Source of the DNA: Vibrio cortegadensis
GTDB taxonomy: Bacteria; Pseudomonadota; Gammaproteobacteria; Enterobacterales; Vibrionaceae
DNA length: 64,000 nucleotides
Assembly: GCF_024347395.1 (NCBI RefSeq)
Contig: NZ_AP025472.1
Location: 2,356,001 to 2,420,000 of the forward strand
Direction: 5' to 3'
Position 1 is the first letter of the stretch. Every line of letters begins with the position of its first letter. The notes under the pieces are model-generated. The model was not told the origin of the DNA, searched no databases, and was given only the letters and a program-made list of their open reading frames with translations. Positions 25,427-35,287 of the stretch are shown one piece after another. Both the position numbers and the translations under genes were made by a program.

Positions 25427-26572
25427 TTAGCTGGTTAGATCATCAAAGAACTTCTTAACGCCATTAAAGAAACCTTCTGATTTTGGATTGTGCTTATTCG
25501 CAACTGCACCACCACAAGTGTCTTCAAATTCACGAAGTAACTCTTTTTGACGTGAACTTAATTTCACCGGAGTCTCAATCGCAAGTTTCACAATTAAGTC
25601 ACCAACGCCACCGCTACGAACGCCTTTAACCCCTTTACCACGCATACGGAACATACGGCCTGTTTGCGTCTCTTCAGGCACTTTAAGGTTAACACGACCA
25701 TCAAGTGTTGGAACTTCAACTTCACCACCTAGAGCCGCTTGAACAAAGCTTACTGGCACTTCACAGTAAAGGTTGTTGCCGTCACGCTCAAAAATATGGT
25801 GCTCTTTTACATGTACTTGAACATATAAATCACCGGTTGGCGCGCCCATTTCTCCGGCTTCACCTTCACCCGATAAACGGATGCGATCGCCAGTGTCCAC
25901 GCCTGCTGGGATCTTAACATTAAGCGTTTTAGTTTTTTGTTTGCGACCTTGACCATGACAAGAGTTACAAGGGTCTTTAATGATCTGACCTTTACCATTA
26001 CACGTAGGACATGTTTGCTGAACTGCAAAGAATCCTTGGCGCATTTGAACTTGACCATGACCATGACAAGTACCACACGTTTGTGCAGAAGAACCTTTTT
26101 TAGCACCGCTGCCGTCACACGTGTCACACTCGACAAGAGTTGGCACCTGGATCTCTTTAGAGCAACCACGAACGGCTTCTTCTAATGATAGTTCCATGTT
26201 GTAACGTAAATCAGCACCACGTTGTGCACGTTGCTGACCACCGCCACGACGACCGCCGCCGAAAATATCACCAAACACATCGCCGAAAATATCACCAAAA
26301 TCGCCTTGACCGCCGCCACCGAAGCCACCGCCGCCCATTCCACCTTGTTCAAAAGCAGCGTGACCATATTGATCGTAAGCGGCTTTTTTCTGAGCGTCGG
26401 TTAGGATCTCATACGCTTCTTTTACTTCTTTAAACTTTTCAGGCGCACTCTTATCATCCTGATTACGGTCAGGGTGGAATTTCATTGCTAGGCGTTTGTA
26501 CGCCTTTTTAATATCGCGCTCTGATGCATCGCGGCTCACGCCTAATACTTCGTAAAAATCACGTTTTGACAT
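25427..26572 (-). CDS. dnaJ: co-chaperone DnaJ
   Basis: 381 residues. Domains in order: J domain (1-70) with HPD in KFHPDRNQ, a Gly/Phe region (about 75-115, GGMGGGGFGGGGQGDFGDIF), four CxxCxGxG zinc repeats (about 145-210), and the C-terminal substrate-binding part. It stimulates DnaK ATPase and delivers substrates. It lies 215 bp after dnaK, with a hairpin in the gap and no obvious own promoter, so it is probably read from the dnaK heat-shock promoter. Confidence 0.97.
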   Translation of the reverse strand: MSKRDFYEVLGVSRDASERDIKKAYKRLAMKFHPDRNQDDKSAPEKFKEVKEAYEILTDAQKKAAYDQYGHAAFEQGGMGGGGFGGGGQGDFGDIFGDVFGDIFGGGRRGGGQQRAQRGADLRYNMELSLEEAVRGCSKEIQVPTLVECDTCDGSGAKKGSSAQTCGTCHGHGQVQMRQGFFAVQQTCPTCNGKGQIIKDPCNSCHGQGRKQKTKTLNVKIPAGVDTGDRIRLSGEGEAGEMGAPTGDLYVQVHVKEHHIFERDGNNLYCEVPVSFVQAALGGEVEVPTLDGRVNLKVPEETQTGRMFRMRGKGVKGVRSGGVGDLIVKLAIETPVKLSSRQKELLREFEDTCGGAVANKHNPKSEGFFNGVKKFFDDLTS

Positions 26573-26719
26573 GTTCTAGGTCACCAATTATTGCTACCAC
26601 ATCGCACTCAACGTGCCATGGGCGGTTTATGTATCAATCTAGATAAAACCCCTAAAGAGATCATTAAAAATTGAGCTATTTATCTGAGTATTATCTAGAG
26701 TGATTCGTTACTTACAAGA

Positions 26720-26753
26720 TTGCGGGCGTAAGAGTTACCTCTGACGCCCGCAA
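26720..26753 (-). other. perfect hairpin between dnaK and dnaJ
   Basis: TTGCGGGCGT/ACGCCCGCAA, a 10-bp stem with a 14-base loop and no T-run. It may protect the dnaK 3' end or lower readthrough into dnaJ. Confidence 0.7.
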
Positions 26754-26787
26754 GACTATTAGATCTGAAGTTGATTAGCGAGAAGTA

Positions 26788-28701
26788 TTACTTCTTAGCG
26801 TCTTCTTTAACTTCTTCAAATTCAGCGTCAACTACATCGTCTTCTTGCTTAGGTTGCTCACCTTCAGCGCCAGCTTGTTGAGCTTGAGCTTGTTGTTGAG
26901 CAATTTCCATTAGCTTTTGAGCCGCTTGCATAAGTTCTTGAACTTTAGCGTCGATCGCTTCTTTATCATCACCAGACTTAACGCCTTCTAGTGCTGTAAT
27001 AGCCGCTTCGATTTTCTCTTTCTCGTCTGCAGGTAGAGCTTCACCAGCTTCTTCCATTTGCTTACGAGTGCCGTGGATCATTTGGTCAGCTTGGTTACGA
27101 GTAGTCACTAACTCTTCGAATTTTTTATCTTCTTCTTTGTTAGCTTCAGCTTCTTGTACCATTGCTTCGATTTCGTCGTCTGATAGACCGCCAGAAGCTT
27201 GGATAGTGATCTTCTGTTCTTTACCAGTCGCTTTATCTTTAGCAGATACGTTTAGGATACCATCAGCATCAAGGTCGAATGTTACTTCGATTTGTGGCAT
27301 GCCACGTGGTGCTGGTTGGATACCTTCTAGGTTGAATTGACCTAGAGACTTGTTGTAAGTCGCTTGCTTACGCTCACCTTGAAGAACGTGGATAGTTACC
27401 GCGCTTTGGTTATCTTCAGCTGTTGAGAACGTTTGGTTCGCTTTTGTTGGGATAGTTGTGTTTTTCTCAACTAGTTTAGTCATTACGCCGCCCATCGTTT
27501 CGATACCGAAAGATAGAGGAGTTACGTCTAGTAGAAGAACGTCTTTAACATCACCAGCAAGTACACCACCTTGAACTGCAGCACCCATTGCTACTGCTTC
27601 ATCAGGGTTTACGTCACGACGAGCTTCTTTACCGAAGAACTCAGCAACTTTAGCTTGAACCATAGGCATACGTGTTTGACCACCAACTAGGATTACGTCA
27701 GTGATATCGCCTACTGATAAATCAGAGTCAGCTAGAGCAACTTTAAGTGGCTCAAGAGAACGTTGTACTAGGTCTTCAACTAGAGATTCTAGTTTTGCAC
27801 GAGTCACTTTAACGTTCATGTGCTTAGGACCAGTCGCATCAGCTGTAACGTAAGGAAGGTTTACGTCAGTTTGCTGTGCAGAAGACAGTTCAATTTTCGC
27901 TTTTTCTGCAGCTTCTTTAACACGTTGCATTGCAAGAGGATCGTTCTTAAGATCGATACCTTGCTCTTTTTTGAATTCTTCAACCAAGTACTTGATCATG
28001 CGGTTATCGAAATCTTCACCACCAAGGTGAGTGTCACCGTTAGTTGCTAGTACTTCGAAAGTTTGGTCGCCGTCTACTTTGTCGATTTCAATGATAGAGA
28101 TATCAAATGTACCGCCACCAAGGTCATATACAGCGATAGTGCGATCGCCATCTTTCTTATCAAGACCGTAAGCAAGTGCCGCTGCTGTTGGTTCGTTGAT
28201 GATACGCTTAACTTCTAGACCAGCAATACGACCAGCATCTTTTGTTGCTTGACGTTGTGCATCGTTGAAGTATGCAGGAACAGTGATTACTGCTGCTGTT
28301 ACTTCTTCGCCTAGGAAATCTTCAGCTGTCTTCTTCATCTTCTTAAGAATTTCAGCAGAAACTTGAGGAGCAGCCATTTTTTGACCTTGCGCTTCAACCC
28401 AAGCATCACCATTGTCAGCTTTAACAATGTTGAAAGGCATGATTTCGATATCACGCTGAACTTCTTCATCTTCAAAACGACGACCGATTAGACGCTTAAT
28501 TGCGAATAGTGTGTTTTGAGGGTTTGTTACGGCTTGACGTTTAGCTGGCTGGCCTACTAGCGTTTCACCTTCAGTATATGCAACTACTGATGCTGTAGTA
28601 CGTTCGCCTTCAGCATTTTCAATTACGCGTGGTGCGTCGCCGTCTAAAACTGCAACACAAGAGTTAGTAGTACCTAAATCAATACCAATGATTCTACCCA
28701 T
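26788..28701 (-). CDS. dnaK: chaperone DnaK (Hsp70)
   Basis: 637 residues. GIDLGTTNSC (4-13), AVITVPAYFNDAQRQATKDAG, IAVYDLGGGTFDISI and DVILVGGQTRMPMVQ form the nucleotide-binding domain. LLLDVTPLSFGIETMGG begins the substrate-binding domain, and the acidic tail ends in DDVVDAEFEEV. It is the central heat-shock folding machine with DnaJ and GrpE, both encoded in this window. Confidence 0.98.
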   Translation of the reverse strand: MGRIIGIDLGTTNSCVAVLDGDAPRVIENAEGERTTASVVAYTEGETLVGQPAKRQAVTNPQNTLFAIKRLIGRRFEDEEVQRDIEIMPFNIVKADNGDAWVEAQGQKMAAPQVSAEILKKMKKTAEDFLGEEVTAAVITVPAYFNDAQRQATKDAGRIAGLEVKRIINEPTAAALAYGLDKKDGDRTIAVYDLGGGTFDISIIEIDKVDGDQTFEVLATNGDTHLGGEDFDNRMIKYLVEEFKKEQGIDLKNDPLAMQRVKEAAEKAKIELSSAQQTDVNLPYVTADATGPKHMNVKVTRAKLESLVEDLVQRSLEPLKVALADSDLSVGDITDVILVGGQTRMPMVQAKVAEFFGKEARRDVNPDEAVAMGAAVQGGVLAGDVKDVLLLDVTPLSFGIETMGGVMTKLVEKNTTIPTKANQTFSTAEDNQSAVTIHVLQGERKQATYNKSLGQFNLEGIQPAPRGMPQIEVTFDLDADGILNVSAKDKATGKEQKITIQASGGLSDDEIEAMVQEAEANKEEDKKFEELVTTRNQADQMIHGTRKQMEEAGEALPADEKEKIEAAITALEGVKSGDDKEAIDAKVQELMQAAQKLMEIAQQQAQAQQAGAEGEQPKQEDDVVDAEFEEVKEDAKK

Positions 28702-28828
28702 CAGGCTATCTCCGAAATAAATTCTGTTTAGTTTTTGCTATGCCCCAAAATTGGAGCGAGTAAACAAGGACGCAATCCTCATTCACAAATTATGAAGCAT
28801 AATCATGTTTGCTTCTTGTATGCCCAAT

Positions 28829-28858
28829 AGATAGGGGCGGACAATTCCTTTTCAAGGG
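28829..28858 (-). promoter_or_regulatory. sigma32 heat-shock promoter of dnaK
   Basis: On the minus strand CCCTTGAAA (-35, 28850-28858), 12 bp, then CCCCTATCT (-10, 28829-28837), matching the RpoH pattern CTTGAAA / CCCCATNT. The leader to the dnaK ATG is about 120 nt. Confidence 0.85.
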
Positions 28859-29002
28859 TCGCAAGCAAAAAAAATCACTTTTTTATCTGTATTAGTCAAA
28901 AAGCGAAGGGTTATTTTCAAAATGGCGGTTTCTACTCTTTAAAAATGACACAGGTGCTCATAAGCAACTGTCTATCCTAAACACTGAAAACCACCAAAAG
29001 AA

Positions 29003-29024
29003 AGCGGAGCCAATTGGCTCCGCT
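29003..29024 (-). terminator. terminator of the symporter gene
   Basis: AGCGGAGCC/GGCTCCGCT with a four-base loop, followed by TTTCTTTT on the minus strand. Confidence 0.85.
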
Positions 29025-29047
29025 GATTATATTCGTTGTATCGTTTC

Positions 29048-30322
29048 TTATGAGTTAGCTTGAGCTGGCTCTGCTTCTTTCTCAATTGATACCGAGATTT
29101 CATTCTCTGATTTAGCCACAATGGTATTCACAGCGGTATCACCAACCACATTTGAAGAAGTACAGAACATATCATTAATACGGTCAACCGCAGCAATGAT
29201 TGCAAGACCTTCCGGTGGCAAGCCTAGTTGATGAAGAAGCACGCCCACCATCACAACACCACCACCAGGAACACCACCAGCACCAATAGACAGAAGTAGA
29301 ATCGTTAAGCCTAGAGTGAAGATGTCTGCAGAGTTAATTGGCTGACCAAATGCGTTCGCAACGAAAATAGTCGCCAATGCAATATAGATAGACACGCCTG
29401 ACATGTTCATTGTCGCGCCGAGCGGAACACCAAAACCAGCCACTGACTTAGATACATTAAGCTTTTCAGTCAAAGTACGCATCGTTACAGGGATAGTTGC
29501 GTTAGAACTTGCTGTAGATAGTGAGAACAGTATTTGTTCACGAGTTGCACGCAAGAATTGGCGAGGAGAAATACCTGTTGTAAGTCCAACCATCATTGGA
29601 TAGAAGACAAAAATCCAGAATACAAGCATTGCGACAACAAGCGCCACGTAACCAGCAACAGAAGCAAGAGTATTCGCATCTAAAGTGGCACCCAGTTGAA
29701 TCATAAGGGCAAAAACACCAAATGGAGCCAAGCTCATCACCAAGCCTACAAGCTTCATCATGATCTCATTGGCCATTTTGAACGTTTTGATCGCAGGGCC
29801 GCCACGAGAGTCAAGAGCCTGAATAGCAAGACCGGTTAAAATAGCCATGAAGATGATTTGGAGCATGTCACCATTAGCAAAAGCTTGCACAGGGTTGCTT
29901 GGTACAATATTAACCACTAGAGAAAAAATATCTGGCGTTTCTGTTGTCGTCAGCTTAACCGCTTCTGAGATCGTTCCAGCAAGATTTGCATCAGCACCCG
30001 GTTGGAAAATCATACCAACAGTTAAAGCTGCCGTAATCGCAATGATGGTGTTAATAATGTAAAGCGCAAAGGTTTTACCACCAAGACGACCAAATGCCGT
30101 GATGTCTTTTAAATCGACGATGCCACAAACGATAGAGACATAAACTAGAGGCACAACCAAAAGTTTAATCAGTGAAACAAACATGCCACCAGCGCCTTCT
30201 GCAAGGCCTAGTAAGTATGTATCGAAAATTGTTATCCCATTAAATAGGTACTGAATGGCAGTACCAATAAGCAGACCAGCGAACAAGCCTACAAAAATTT
30301 TACTTGAGAGCGATTTATCCAT
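29048..30322 (-). CDS. dicarboxylate/amino acid:cation symporter (DAACS family)
   Basis: About 424 residues with multiple transmembrane helices. SLIKLLVVPLVYVSIVCGI, a serine-rich reentrant loop LSTASSNATIPVTM, the NMSGVSIYIALATIFVANAFG helix and GVPGGGVVMVGVLL match the GltP/DctA/SLC1 fold. The substrate (glutamate, aspartate or C4-dicarboxylate) cannot be fixed. The start at 30322 (MDKSLSSKIF) follows GGAGA. An upstream ATG would add a 17-residue basic extension without a ribosome-binding site. The 323-bp gap upstream (30323-30645) holds only AT-rich sequence and the grpE terminator. Confidence 0.92.
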   Translation of the reverse strand: MDKSLSSKIFVGLFAGLLIGTAIQYLFNGITIFDTYLLGLAEGAGGMFVSLIKLLVVPLVYVSIVCGIVDLKDITAFGRLGGKTFALYIINTIIAITAALTVGMIFQPGADANLAGTISEAVKLTTTETPDIFSLVVNIVPSNPVQAFANGDMLQIIFMAILTGLAIQALDSRGGPAIKTFKMANEIMMKLVGLVMSLAPFGVFALMIQLGATLDANTLASVAGYVALVVAMLVFWIFVFYPMMVGLTTGISPRQFLRATREQILFSLSTASSNATIPVTMRTLTEKLNVSKSVAGFGVPLGATMNMSGVSIYIALATIFVANAFGQPINSADIFTLGLTILLLSIGAGGVPGGGVVMVGVLLHQLGLPPEGLAIIAAVDRINDMFCTSSNVVGDTAVNTIVAKSENEISVSIEKEAEPAQANS

Positions 30323-30595
30323 CGTTCGTCTCCGGTTCGTTGTGTTGAATAATTGTAATATTTTAGTGAGCAAAGCGTTTAAAACGCTAAACTACCGCGC
30401 ATAATACACAGCAAAATTACAATTTAAAGCATTTATTTACATTAATGCTACATAAAACAAATCAGAACAAACAATCACCAACTCATAGCATTGCAATATA
30501 AAACTCCAATTATCAAAGATAACAATGTTTTAGTACATCGAACTCAATAAAGATTAGAAAGCCCTTATATATCGAGTTTCCCTTGAATTAAAAAT

Positions 30596-30626
30596 AAAAA
30601 AAAGAGAAGCCTAAGCCTCTCTTTTT
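30596..30626 (-). terminator. terminator of grpE
   Basis: On the minus strand AAAGAGAGGC/GCTTCTCTTT-type stem (one bulge) followed by a run of nine Ts. Confidence 0.85.
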
Positions 30627-30645
30627 ATGCATTCGATTTGGTATT

Positions 30646-31251
30646 TTATTTTGCAACCATAACCATTGCAGGGCGAACCACTCGTCCGTTCAACTCATAG
30701 CCTTTTTGCATCACAAACATAACCGTGTTTGATTCGTGATCTGGACTTTCTTGAATTGACATAGCTTGGTGGAATTCTGGATTAAACACTTCACCTTCAG
30801 GGTTAATCTCTTTCAAACCAAACTTAGACACGGTGTCTACGAATGTTTTATGCGTCAGTTCGATACCTTCAAGGATTGGTTTTACGGCTTCATGCTCTGC
30901 ATCTGCGGCTTGAATTGCACGCTCAAGGTTATCAATAACCGGTAGCAAGCCTTCAGCAAATTTGTTCAGTGCGTATTTACGAGCTTTATCGATCTCTTGC
31001 TCAGTACGGCGGCGCATGTTTTCAACTTCAGCTTTGGCGCGTAATACAGACTCTTGTTGCTCTTTAATTTTAGCTTCGCTCGATAGCAATGCGGCTTCAA
31101 GTTGAGCGACTTGAGACTCTTCTTCTGGAAAAAGTTCTTCTTCTGGGTTCCAGTCCACATCCGCTTCCGTACCAACCGCTTCAACTTCTTGCTCGGCTGT
31201 TTCTTGCTGTTGCAGCTCTTCTTCTTTCAATTTGTTCTCTTCGTTGCTCAT
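30646..31251 (-). CDS. grpE: nucleotide exchange factor GrpE
   Basis: 201 residues. A long acidic, coiled-coil N-terminus is followed by VLRAKAEVENMRRRTEQEIDKARKYALNKFAEGLLPV and the C-terminal beta domain NPEFHQAMSI...GYELNGRVVRPAMVMV. It releases ADP from DnaK. The start at 31251 (MSNEENKL) follows GGAGAG at five bases. An in-frame ATG ten codons earlier has no such site. Confidence 0.96.
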   Translation of the reverse strand: MSNEENKLKEEELQQQETAEQEVEAVGTEADVDWNPEEELFPEEESQVAQLEAALLSSEAKIKEQQESVLRAKAEVENMRRRTEQEIDKARKYALNKFAEGLLPVIDNLERAIQAADAEHEAVKPILEGIELTHKTFVDTVSKFGLKEINPEGEVFNPEFHQAMSIQESPDHESNTVMFVMQKGYELNGRVVRPAMVMVAK

Positions 31252-31347
31252 GTTCTCTCCAGAATTCAATTTTCTATGCATATCAAAAGGGGATATTAAA
31301 CCTCTAAATTGAGATAAAAAACTCGCATAGACGTTCGACTTGCCTTT

Positions 31348-31377
31348 ATTATGGGGACGAAGATTTGTGATTCAAGC
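31348..31377 (-). promoter_or_regulatory. sigma32 heat-shock promoter of grpE
   Basis: On the minus strand GCTTGAATC (-35, 31369-31377), 12 bp, then CCCCATAAT (-10, 31348-31356). It sits in the short gap to the divergent nadK gene, so the two promoters overlap. Confidence 0.85.
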
Positions 31378-31397
31378 ATTAATAGTTTGGAAACGTT

Positions 31398-32282
31398 ATG
31401 AAAAAGCCATTTGAGGTCATTGCCATCATAGGTAAACCTCGTGATCAAAAAGCAATTCAAACCCATCGAGAGCTATTTAATTGGCTAACTTCTGAGGGTT
31501 ATCAAGTATTTATTGACGATCGTCTTGCTGCTATCTTAGATGATATCCCACAAGAACAATTTGCCAGCCTAGTCAGCCTAGGAAAAAAAGCCGATCTTGC
31601 CATTGTTGTTGGTGGTGATGGGAATATGCTTGGAGCCGCAAGGATCCTTTCACGCTTTGATATTTCCGTCATTGGAGTCAACCGTGGAAGCTTAGGATTT
31701 CTTACCGATCTCAACCCAGAAGACTTCCAAACCTCACTGCAAGCCGTATTGAGTGGTGAATACTCTGAAGAAGAACGCTTTCTATTAGAGACTGAAATAC
31801 ATCGCCATGGTCAAATAAAAAGTCATAATGCCGCATTAAATGAAGCCGTTTTACACCCGGGTCAAGTCGCACGAATGATCGAATTTGAAGTGTATATCGA
31901 TGATAGTTTTGCTTTTTCTCAGCGTTCAGATGGATTAATCGTTTCCACACCTACAGGATCCACCGCTTATTCGCTTTCAGGTGGAGGCCCTATCCTCTCT
32001 TCAAGCCTTAATGCCATTTCACTTGTGCCAATGTTCCCACACACTTTATCGAGTCGTCCGCTTGTAGTAGATGGAAATCGAAATATTAAGCTCATTGTTT
32101 CTCCTGATAATCCGGGCACTCAAGAGGTAAGTTGTGATGGACAAATATCGCTACCTGTTTCTCCTGGCGATGAAATTCATATTTACCGAAGCCCCAACGT
32201 ACTTAAGTTGATTCACCCGAAAGATTACAGCTATTACCATGTACTGCGAAACAAACTTGGGTGGTCTAGTAAGCTGTTTTAA
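31398..32282 (+). CDS. nadK: NAD kinase NadK
   Basis: 294 residues. VVGGDGNML (GGDGN at 72-76) is the NTP motif and GLIVSTPTGSTAYSLSGGGPI the second conserved block. Near the C-terminus is VSCDGQ. It makes NADP from NAD. It is divergent from grpE with only about 145 bp between the starts, an arrangement shared with E. coli. Confidence 0.97.
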   Translation: MKKPFEVIAIIGKPRDQKAIQTHRELFNWLTSEGYQVFIDDRLAAILDDIPQEQFASLVSLGKKADLAIVVGGDGNMLGAARILSRFDISVIGVNRGSLGFLTDLNPEDFQTSLQAVLSGEYSEEERFLLETEIHRHGQIKSHNAALNEAVLHPGQVARMIEFEVYIDDSFAFSQRSDGLIVSTPTGSTAYSLSGGGPILSSSLNAISLVPMFPHTLSSRPLVVDGNRNIKLIVSPDNPGTQEVSCDGQISLPVSPGDEIHIYRSPNVLKLIHPKDYSYYHVLRNKLGWSSKLF

Positions 32283-32423
32283 TTCCGGGCTCGCTTAAGG
32301 TATTTAATGGATGTAAATCTACCAAGTCACTCAAACATAAGTAGATTAAAGAGAAACAGCCATTAGATTGATGCTGCTCACAAAATGAAATCGCATAAGC
32401 AACAAAAATTACCTGTATAACTT

Positions 32424-32443
32424 TACTGTATAAAGAAACAGTA
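32424..32443. promoter_or_regulatory. LexA box 1 upstream of recN
   Basis: TACTGTATAAAGAAACAGTA: CTGT-N8-ACAG, a near-consensus SOS box. Confidence 0.93.
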
Positions 32444-32445
32444 TA

Positions 32446-32465
32446 TACTGTCTTCTTATACAGTA
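32446..32465. promoter_or_regulatory. LexA box 2 upstream of recN
   Basis: TACTGTCTTCTTATACAGTA, again CTGT-N8-ACAG, only two bases after box 1. A weaker copy (GTGT-N8-ACAG) follows at about 32467-32482. Confidence 0.93.
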
Positions 32466-32491
32466 GTGTTTAGTTATACAGGTAATAAAAG

Positions 32492-34156
32492 ATGCTGGCT
32501 CATTTAAGTGTTAATAATTTTGCAATTGTTAAGTCGCTACAGCTAGAGCTCTCTAAGGGCATGACCACCATCACTGGTGAAACAGGCGCAGGTAAATCTA
32601 TTGCAATAGATGCACTCGGGTTATGTTTAGGCGGTCGAGCTGATGCAGGAATGGTAAGACAAGGTGAAGAAAAAACCGAAGTCAGCGCCGCGTTCTTACT
32701 CGACAACAATCTCAATGCCACTCGCTGGTTAGAAGACAACGATCTTTTTGATGGAAGCGAATGCATTTTACGCCGAACCATCACCAAAGAGGGTCGCTCT
32801 CGCGCTTTTATTAATGGCAGCCCTGTTCCGCTATCTCAACTAAAATCACTCGCTCAACTATTGATCAACATTCATGGTCAACATGCGCACCATCAATTAA
32901 TGAAAAGTGATTACCAACTCTCCATGTTGGATCAATATGCAGGCCATACTAATCTACTAAAAAATGTCCGTAACGCTTATCAAGCGTGGCGACAAGCCGA
33001 CAACAACCTAAAAACTTTACGTGATAATAGCCAACAGAACCAAGCTCAAAAGCAGCTTCTCGAATACCAAATTAAAGAGTTAACGGAACTCGCCATTGGT
33101 GAAGAGGAGTTCCAAACGTTAGAGCAAGAGCATAAACGCTTATCCAATAGCGGAGAGCTTGCCTCAAGTTGCCAACTCGCCATTGATCTCATCTATGAAG
33201 GCGATGAATACAATGCCCTCAGCGTGCTTCAAAAAGCCAATAGTTCGTTAATCCAACTGGCTGAGCTAGACGAAAAACTATCCTCACTTCCTAATATGCT
33301 TGAGGAAGCGATCATTCAAATTGAAGAGACCAACAACGAACTGCGCTCATATCTAGACTGCATTGATGTAGATCCAGGAAGAATGGCCTTTGTGGAAGAA
33401 CGCTTCTCAAAAATTATGTCTATCTCTCGTAAACATCATGTTCAACCCAATGAGCTCTATCAGCATCATCAAGATTTGTTGAAACAGATCGAAGAGCTTG
33501 ATTGTTCAGACGAGAAACTCGACGAACTCGCTCAAGAAGTGCAGCAAAAATTCCAATTATTCCTCAATCATGGAGAGAAACTGCATAAGTCTCGTAGTCG
33601 CTATGCGAAAGAGTTAAATAAACTGATCACACAAAGCATGCATGAATTGAGCATGGAAAACGCGAAATTTGCGATTCAGGTTGAAGCTCAAGGTTCTCAT
33701 CCCTCTCCTCTTGGATTAGATTGCGTCACTTTTGTGGTTTCGACTAACCCTGGGCAGCCAATGCAGCCCATTGCGAAAGTCGCTTCTGGTGGTGAATTAT
33801 CACGTATCTCATTGGCGATACAGGTCATCACCGCACAGAAGGTAGAAACACCAAGCCTTATTTTTGATGAAGTCGATGTCGGTATCAGCGGCCCAACCGC
33901 TGCCGTTGTCGGGAAAATGCTTCGTCAACTGGGAGAGTCCACTCAGGTAATGTGTGTTACTCACCTTCCTCAAGTCGCAGGGTGTGGGCATCAACAGTTG
34001 TTTGTCGCGAAAAATACTAAAGCGGGAAAAACTGAAACGCAGATGAACGTTTTGGATGAAACTCAGCGTATTGGAGAGCTAGCACGACTGCTTGGAGGCA
34101 GTACAATCACCGACTCGACATTAGCCAACGCGAAAGAACTACTCATGGTTGCTTAA
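32492..34156 (+). CDS. recN: DNA repair protein RecN
   Basis: 554 residues. Walker A GETGAGKS is at 29-36. A central coiled coil spans about 150-380. C-terminal ABC signature VASGGELSRISLAI and Walker B LIFDEVDVGISG follow. It is an SMC-like protein that acts in double-strand break repair. Two adjacent LexA boxes just upstream show strong SOS control, as in E. coli. Confidence 0.97.
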   Translation: MLAHLSVNNFAIVKSLQLELSKGMTTITGETGAGKSIAIDALGLCLGGRADAGMVRQGEEKTEVSAAFLLDNNLNATRWLEDNDLFDGSECILRRTITKEGRSRAFINGSPVPLSQLKSLAQLLINIHGQHAHHQLMKSDYQLSMLDQYAGHTNLLKNVRNAYQAWRQADNNLKTLRDNSQQNQAQKQLLEYQIKELTELAIGEEEFQTLEQEHKRLSNSGELASSCQLAIDLIYEGDEYNALSVLQKANSSLIQLAELDEKLSSLPNMLEEAIIQIEETNNELRSYLDCIDVDPGRMAFVEERFSKIMSISRKHHVQPNELYQHHQDLLKQIEELDCSDEKLDELAQEVQQKFQLFLNHGEKLHKSRSRYAKELNKLITQSMHELSMENAKFAIQVEAQGSHPSPLGLDCVTFVVSTNPGQPMQPIAKVASGGELSRISLAIQVITAQKVETPSLIFDEVDVGISGPTAAVVGKMLRQLGESTQVMCVTHLPQVAGCGHQQLFVAKNTKAGKTETQMNVLDETQRIGELARLLGGSTITDSTLANAKELLMVA

Positions 34157-34326
34157 GCCGAAAGTTTGTTTGAAAAGTTCAATCAGAGCACTATTTTTGT
34201 CCAATAATGCAACTTAACTCAAAAATAGCAGTCTGATTAGCATCAAATAACAGGGAGTTTTTTACTTCTGCCTCTAGCTTGTTTATTATCAGGCCAGATT
34301 TACGGATAACGACTAAGAATTTTACT

Positions 34327-34686
34327 ATGCGATTTAAGAAGTGGTTAGTAGCAGTCCCACTAGCACTAACAATGTTGACGGGTTGCTCCGTATTAGAAAA
34401 GCTGGTTTATCGAATTGATATAAACCAAGGTAACTATGTAGAACAAGAAGCAGTTAGCCAACTCAAGTTTGGTATGACTAAAGACCAAGTTCGGTATGTC
34501 ATGGGGTCCCCTATGCTAATCGAAAATGGCTACCCTGATACTTGGTACTACATCTACCATCACACCAAAGGCCATAACGATCCGATCCAAAAGGACTTAA
34601 TCGTGAACTTTGGTGAACATGGTACATTATTGAATATTGCGGGTGATTTCCCGGAAAGCGACACCTTTTTCGAAGGCTTAAACTAA
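34327..34686 (+). CDS. bamE: outer membrane assembly lipoprotein BamE (SmpA)
   Basis: 119 residues. The signal peptide ends in the lipobox LTGC with Cys20. VSQLKFGMTKDQVRYVMGSP and the TWYYIYHH strand define the SmpA/OmlA fold. It is a non-essential subunit of the BAM complex. The start at 34327 (MRFKKWLVAV) gives a normal lipoprotein signal. The frame is open 16 codons further upstream, but that extension would spoil the signal. Confidence 0.95.
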   Translation: MRFKKWLVAVPLALTMLTGCSVLEKLVYRIDINQGNYVEQEAVSQLKFGMTKDQVRYVMGSPMLIENGYPDTWYYIYHHTKGHNDPIQKDLIVNFGEHGTLLNIAGDFPESDTFFEGLN

Positions 34687-34724
34687 TCCTCATCGGAAAA
34701 CACAACGCGCAATAAAAAGGCTCA

Positions 34725-34750
34725 AAAAGGCTCGCAATGACGAGCCTTTT
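34725..34750 (+). terminator. terminator of bamE
   Basis: AAAAGGCTCG/CGAGCCTTTT with a six-base loop, about 40 bp after the stop. Confidence 0.92.
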
Positions 34751-34934
34751 CTATATCTGGCGCATAGGCAATTTTCCACAATGACGTCACATTACTGTAA
34801 CGACAACGGTTTCAAGTTAAACACAGCAACGCCAATGCAGATGTGGTTAACGAAACCATTTTTACCGAAGACATCGTTACCATAGATATAGTCAACGAAG
34901 ACATGATAACAAAGAGATTGCAAACAAGACCTAA

Positions 34935-35285
34935 CTAGCTTTTACGCATCTCATTCATCTTACCGCCTGTCACAGGGTCAATAGCCCCTGCGGCTTTGGC
35001 TTGTTCCGCTCGCTTACGTCTGATCTCTTTAGGATCAGCAAGCAATGGTCGGTAAATCTCAATGCGATCTTTGTCTCTAACCGTCGCATCTAGCTTGATA
35101 TTACGACTAAACACTCCCAGTTTATTTTTGGCTAAGTCAATCTCAGGGTACAAAGCCAACACGCCCGACTGCTGTACAATCTCTTCCACCGTCATATTAC
35201 GGTTCACCACCAAGTTAAATACTCGCTGCTCGTGTGGCAACGCGTACACAACCTCTACATGGATCATGTCCGATTCAATACTCAT
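34935..35285 (-). CDS. rnfH: RnfH-family ubiquitin-like protein (RatB)
   Basis: 116 residues. IHVEVVYALPHEQ, MTVEEIVQQSG and LDATVRDKDRIEIYRPLLADPKEIRRKRAE are the RnfH signature. It has a beta-grasp fold of unknown molecular role. It begins 2 bp after ratA, and the ratA-rnfH pair divergent from smpB is conserved in gammaproteobacteria. It is somewhat longer than the E. coli protein through a Lys/Ala-rich tail. Confidence 0.92.
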   Translation of the reverse strand: MSIESDMIHVEVVYALPHEQRVFNLVVNRNMTVEEIVQQSGVLALYPEIDLAKNKLGVFSRNIKLDATVRDKDRIEIYRPLLADPKEIRRKRAEQAKAAGAIDPVTGGKMNEMRKS

Positions 35286-35287
35286 CT

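Noticed and set aside
26185..26433. Open frames antisense to dnaJ
   Set aside because: They arise from the Gly-rich codon bias of dnaJ read in other frames.
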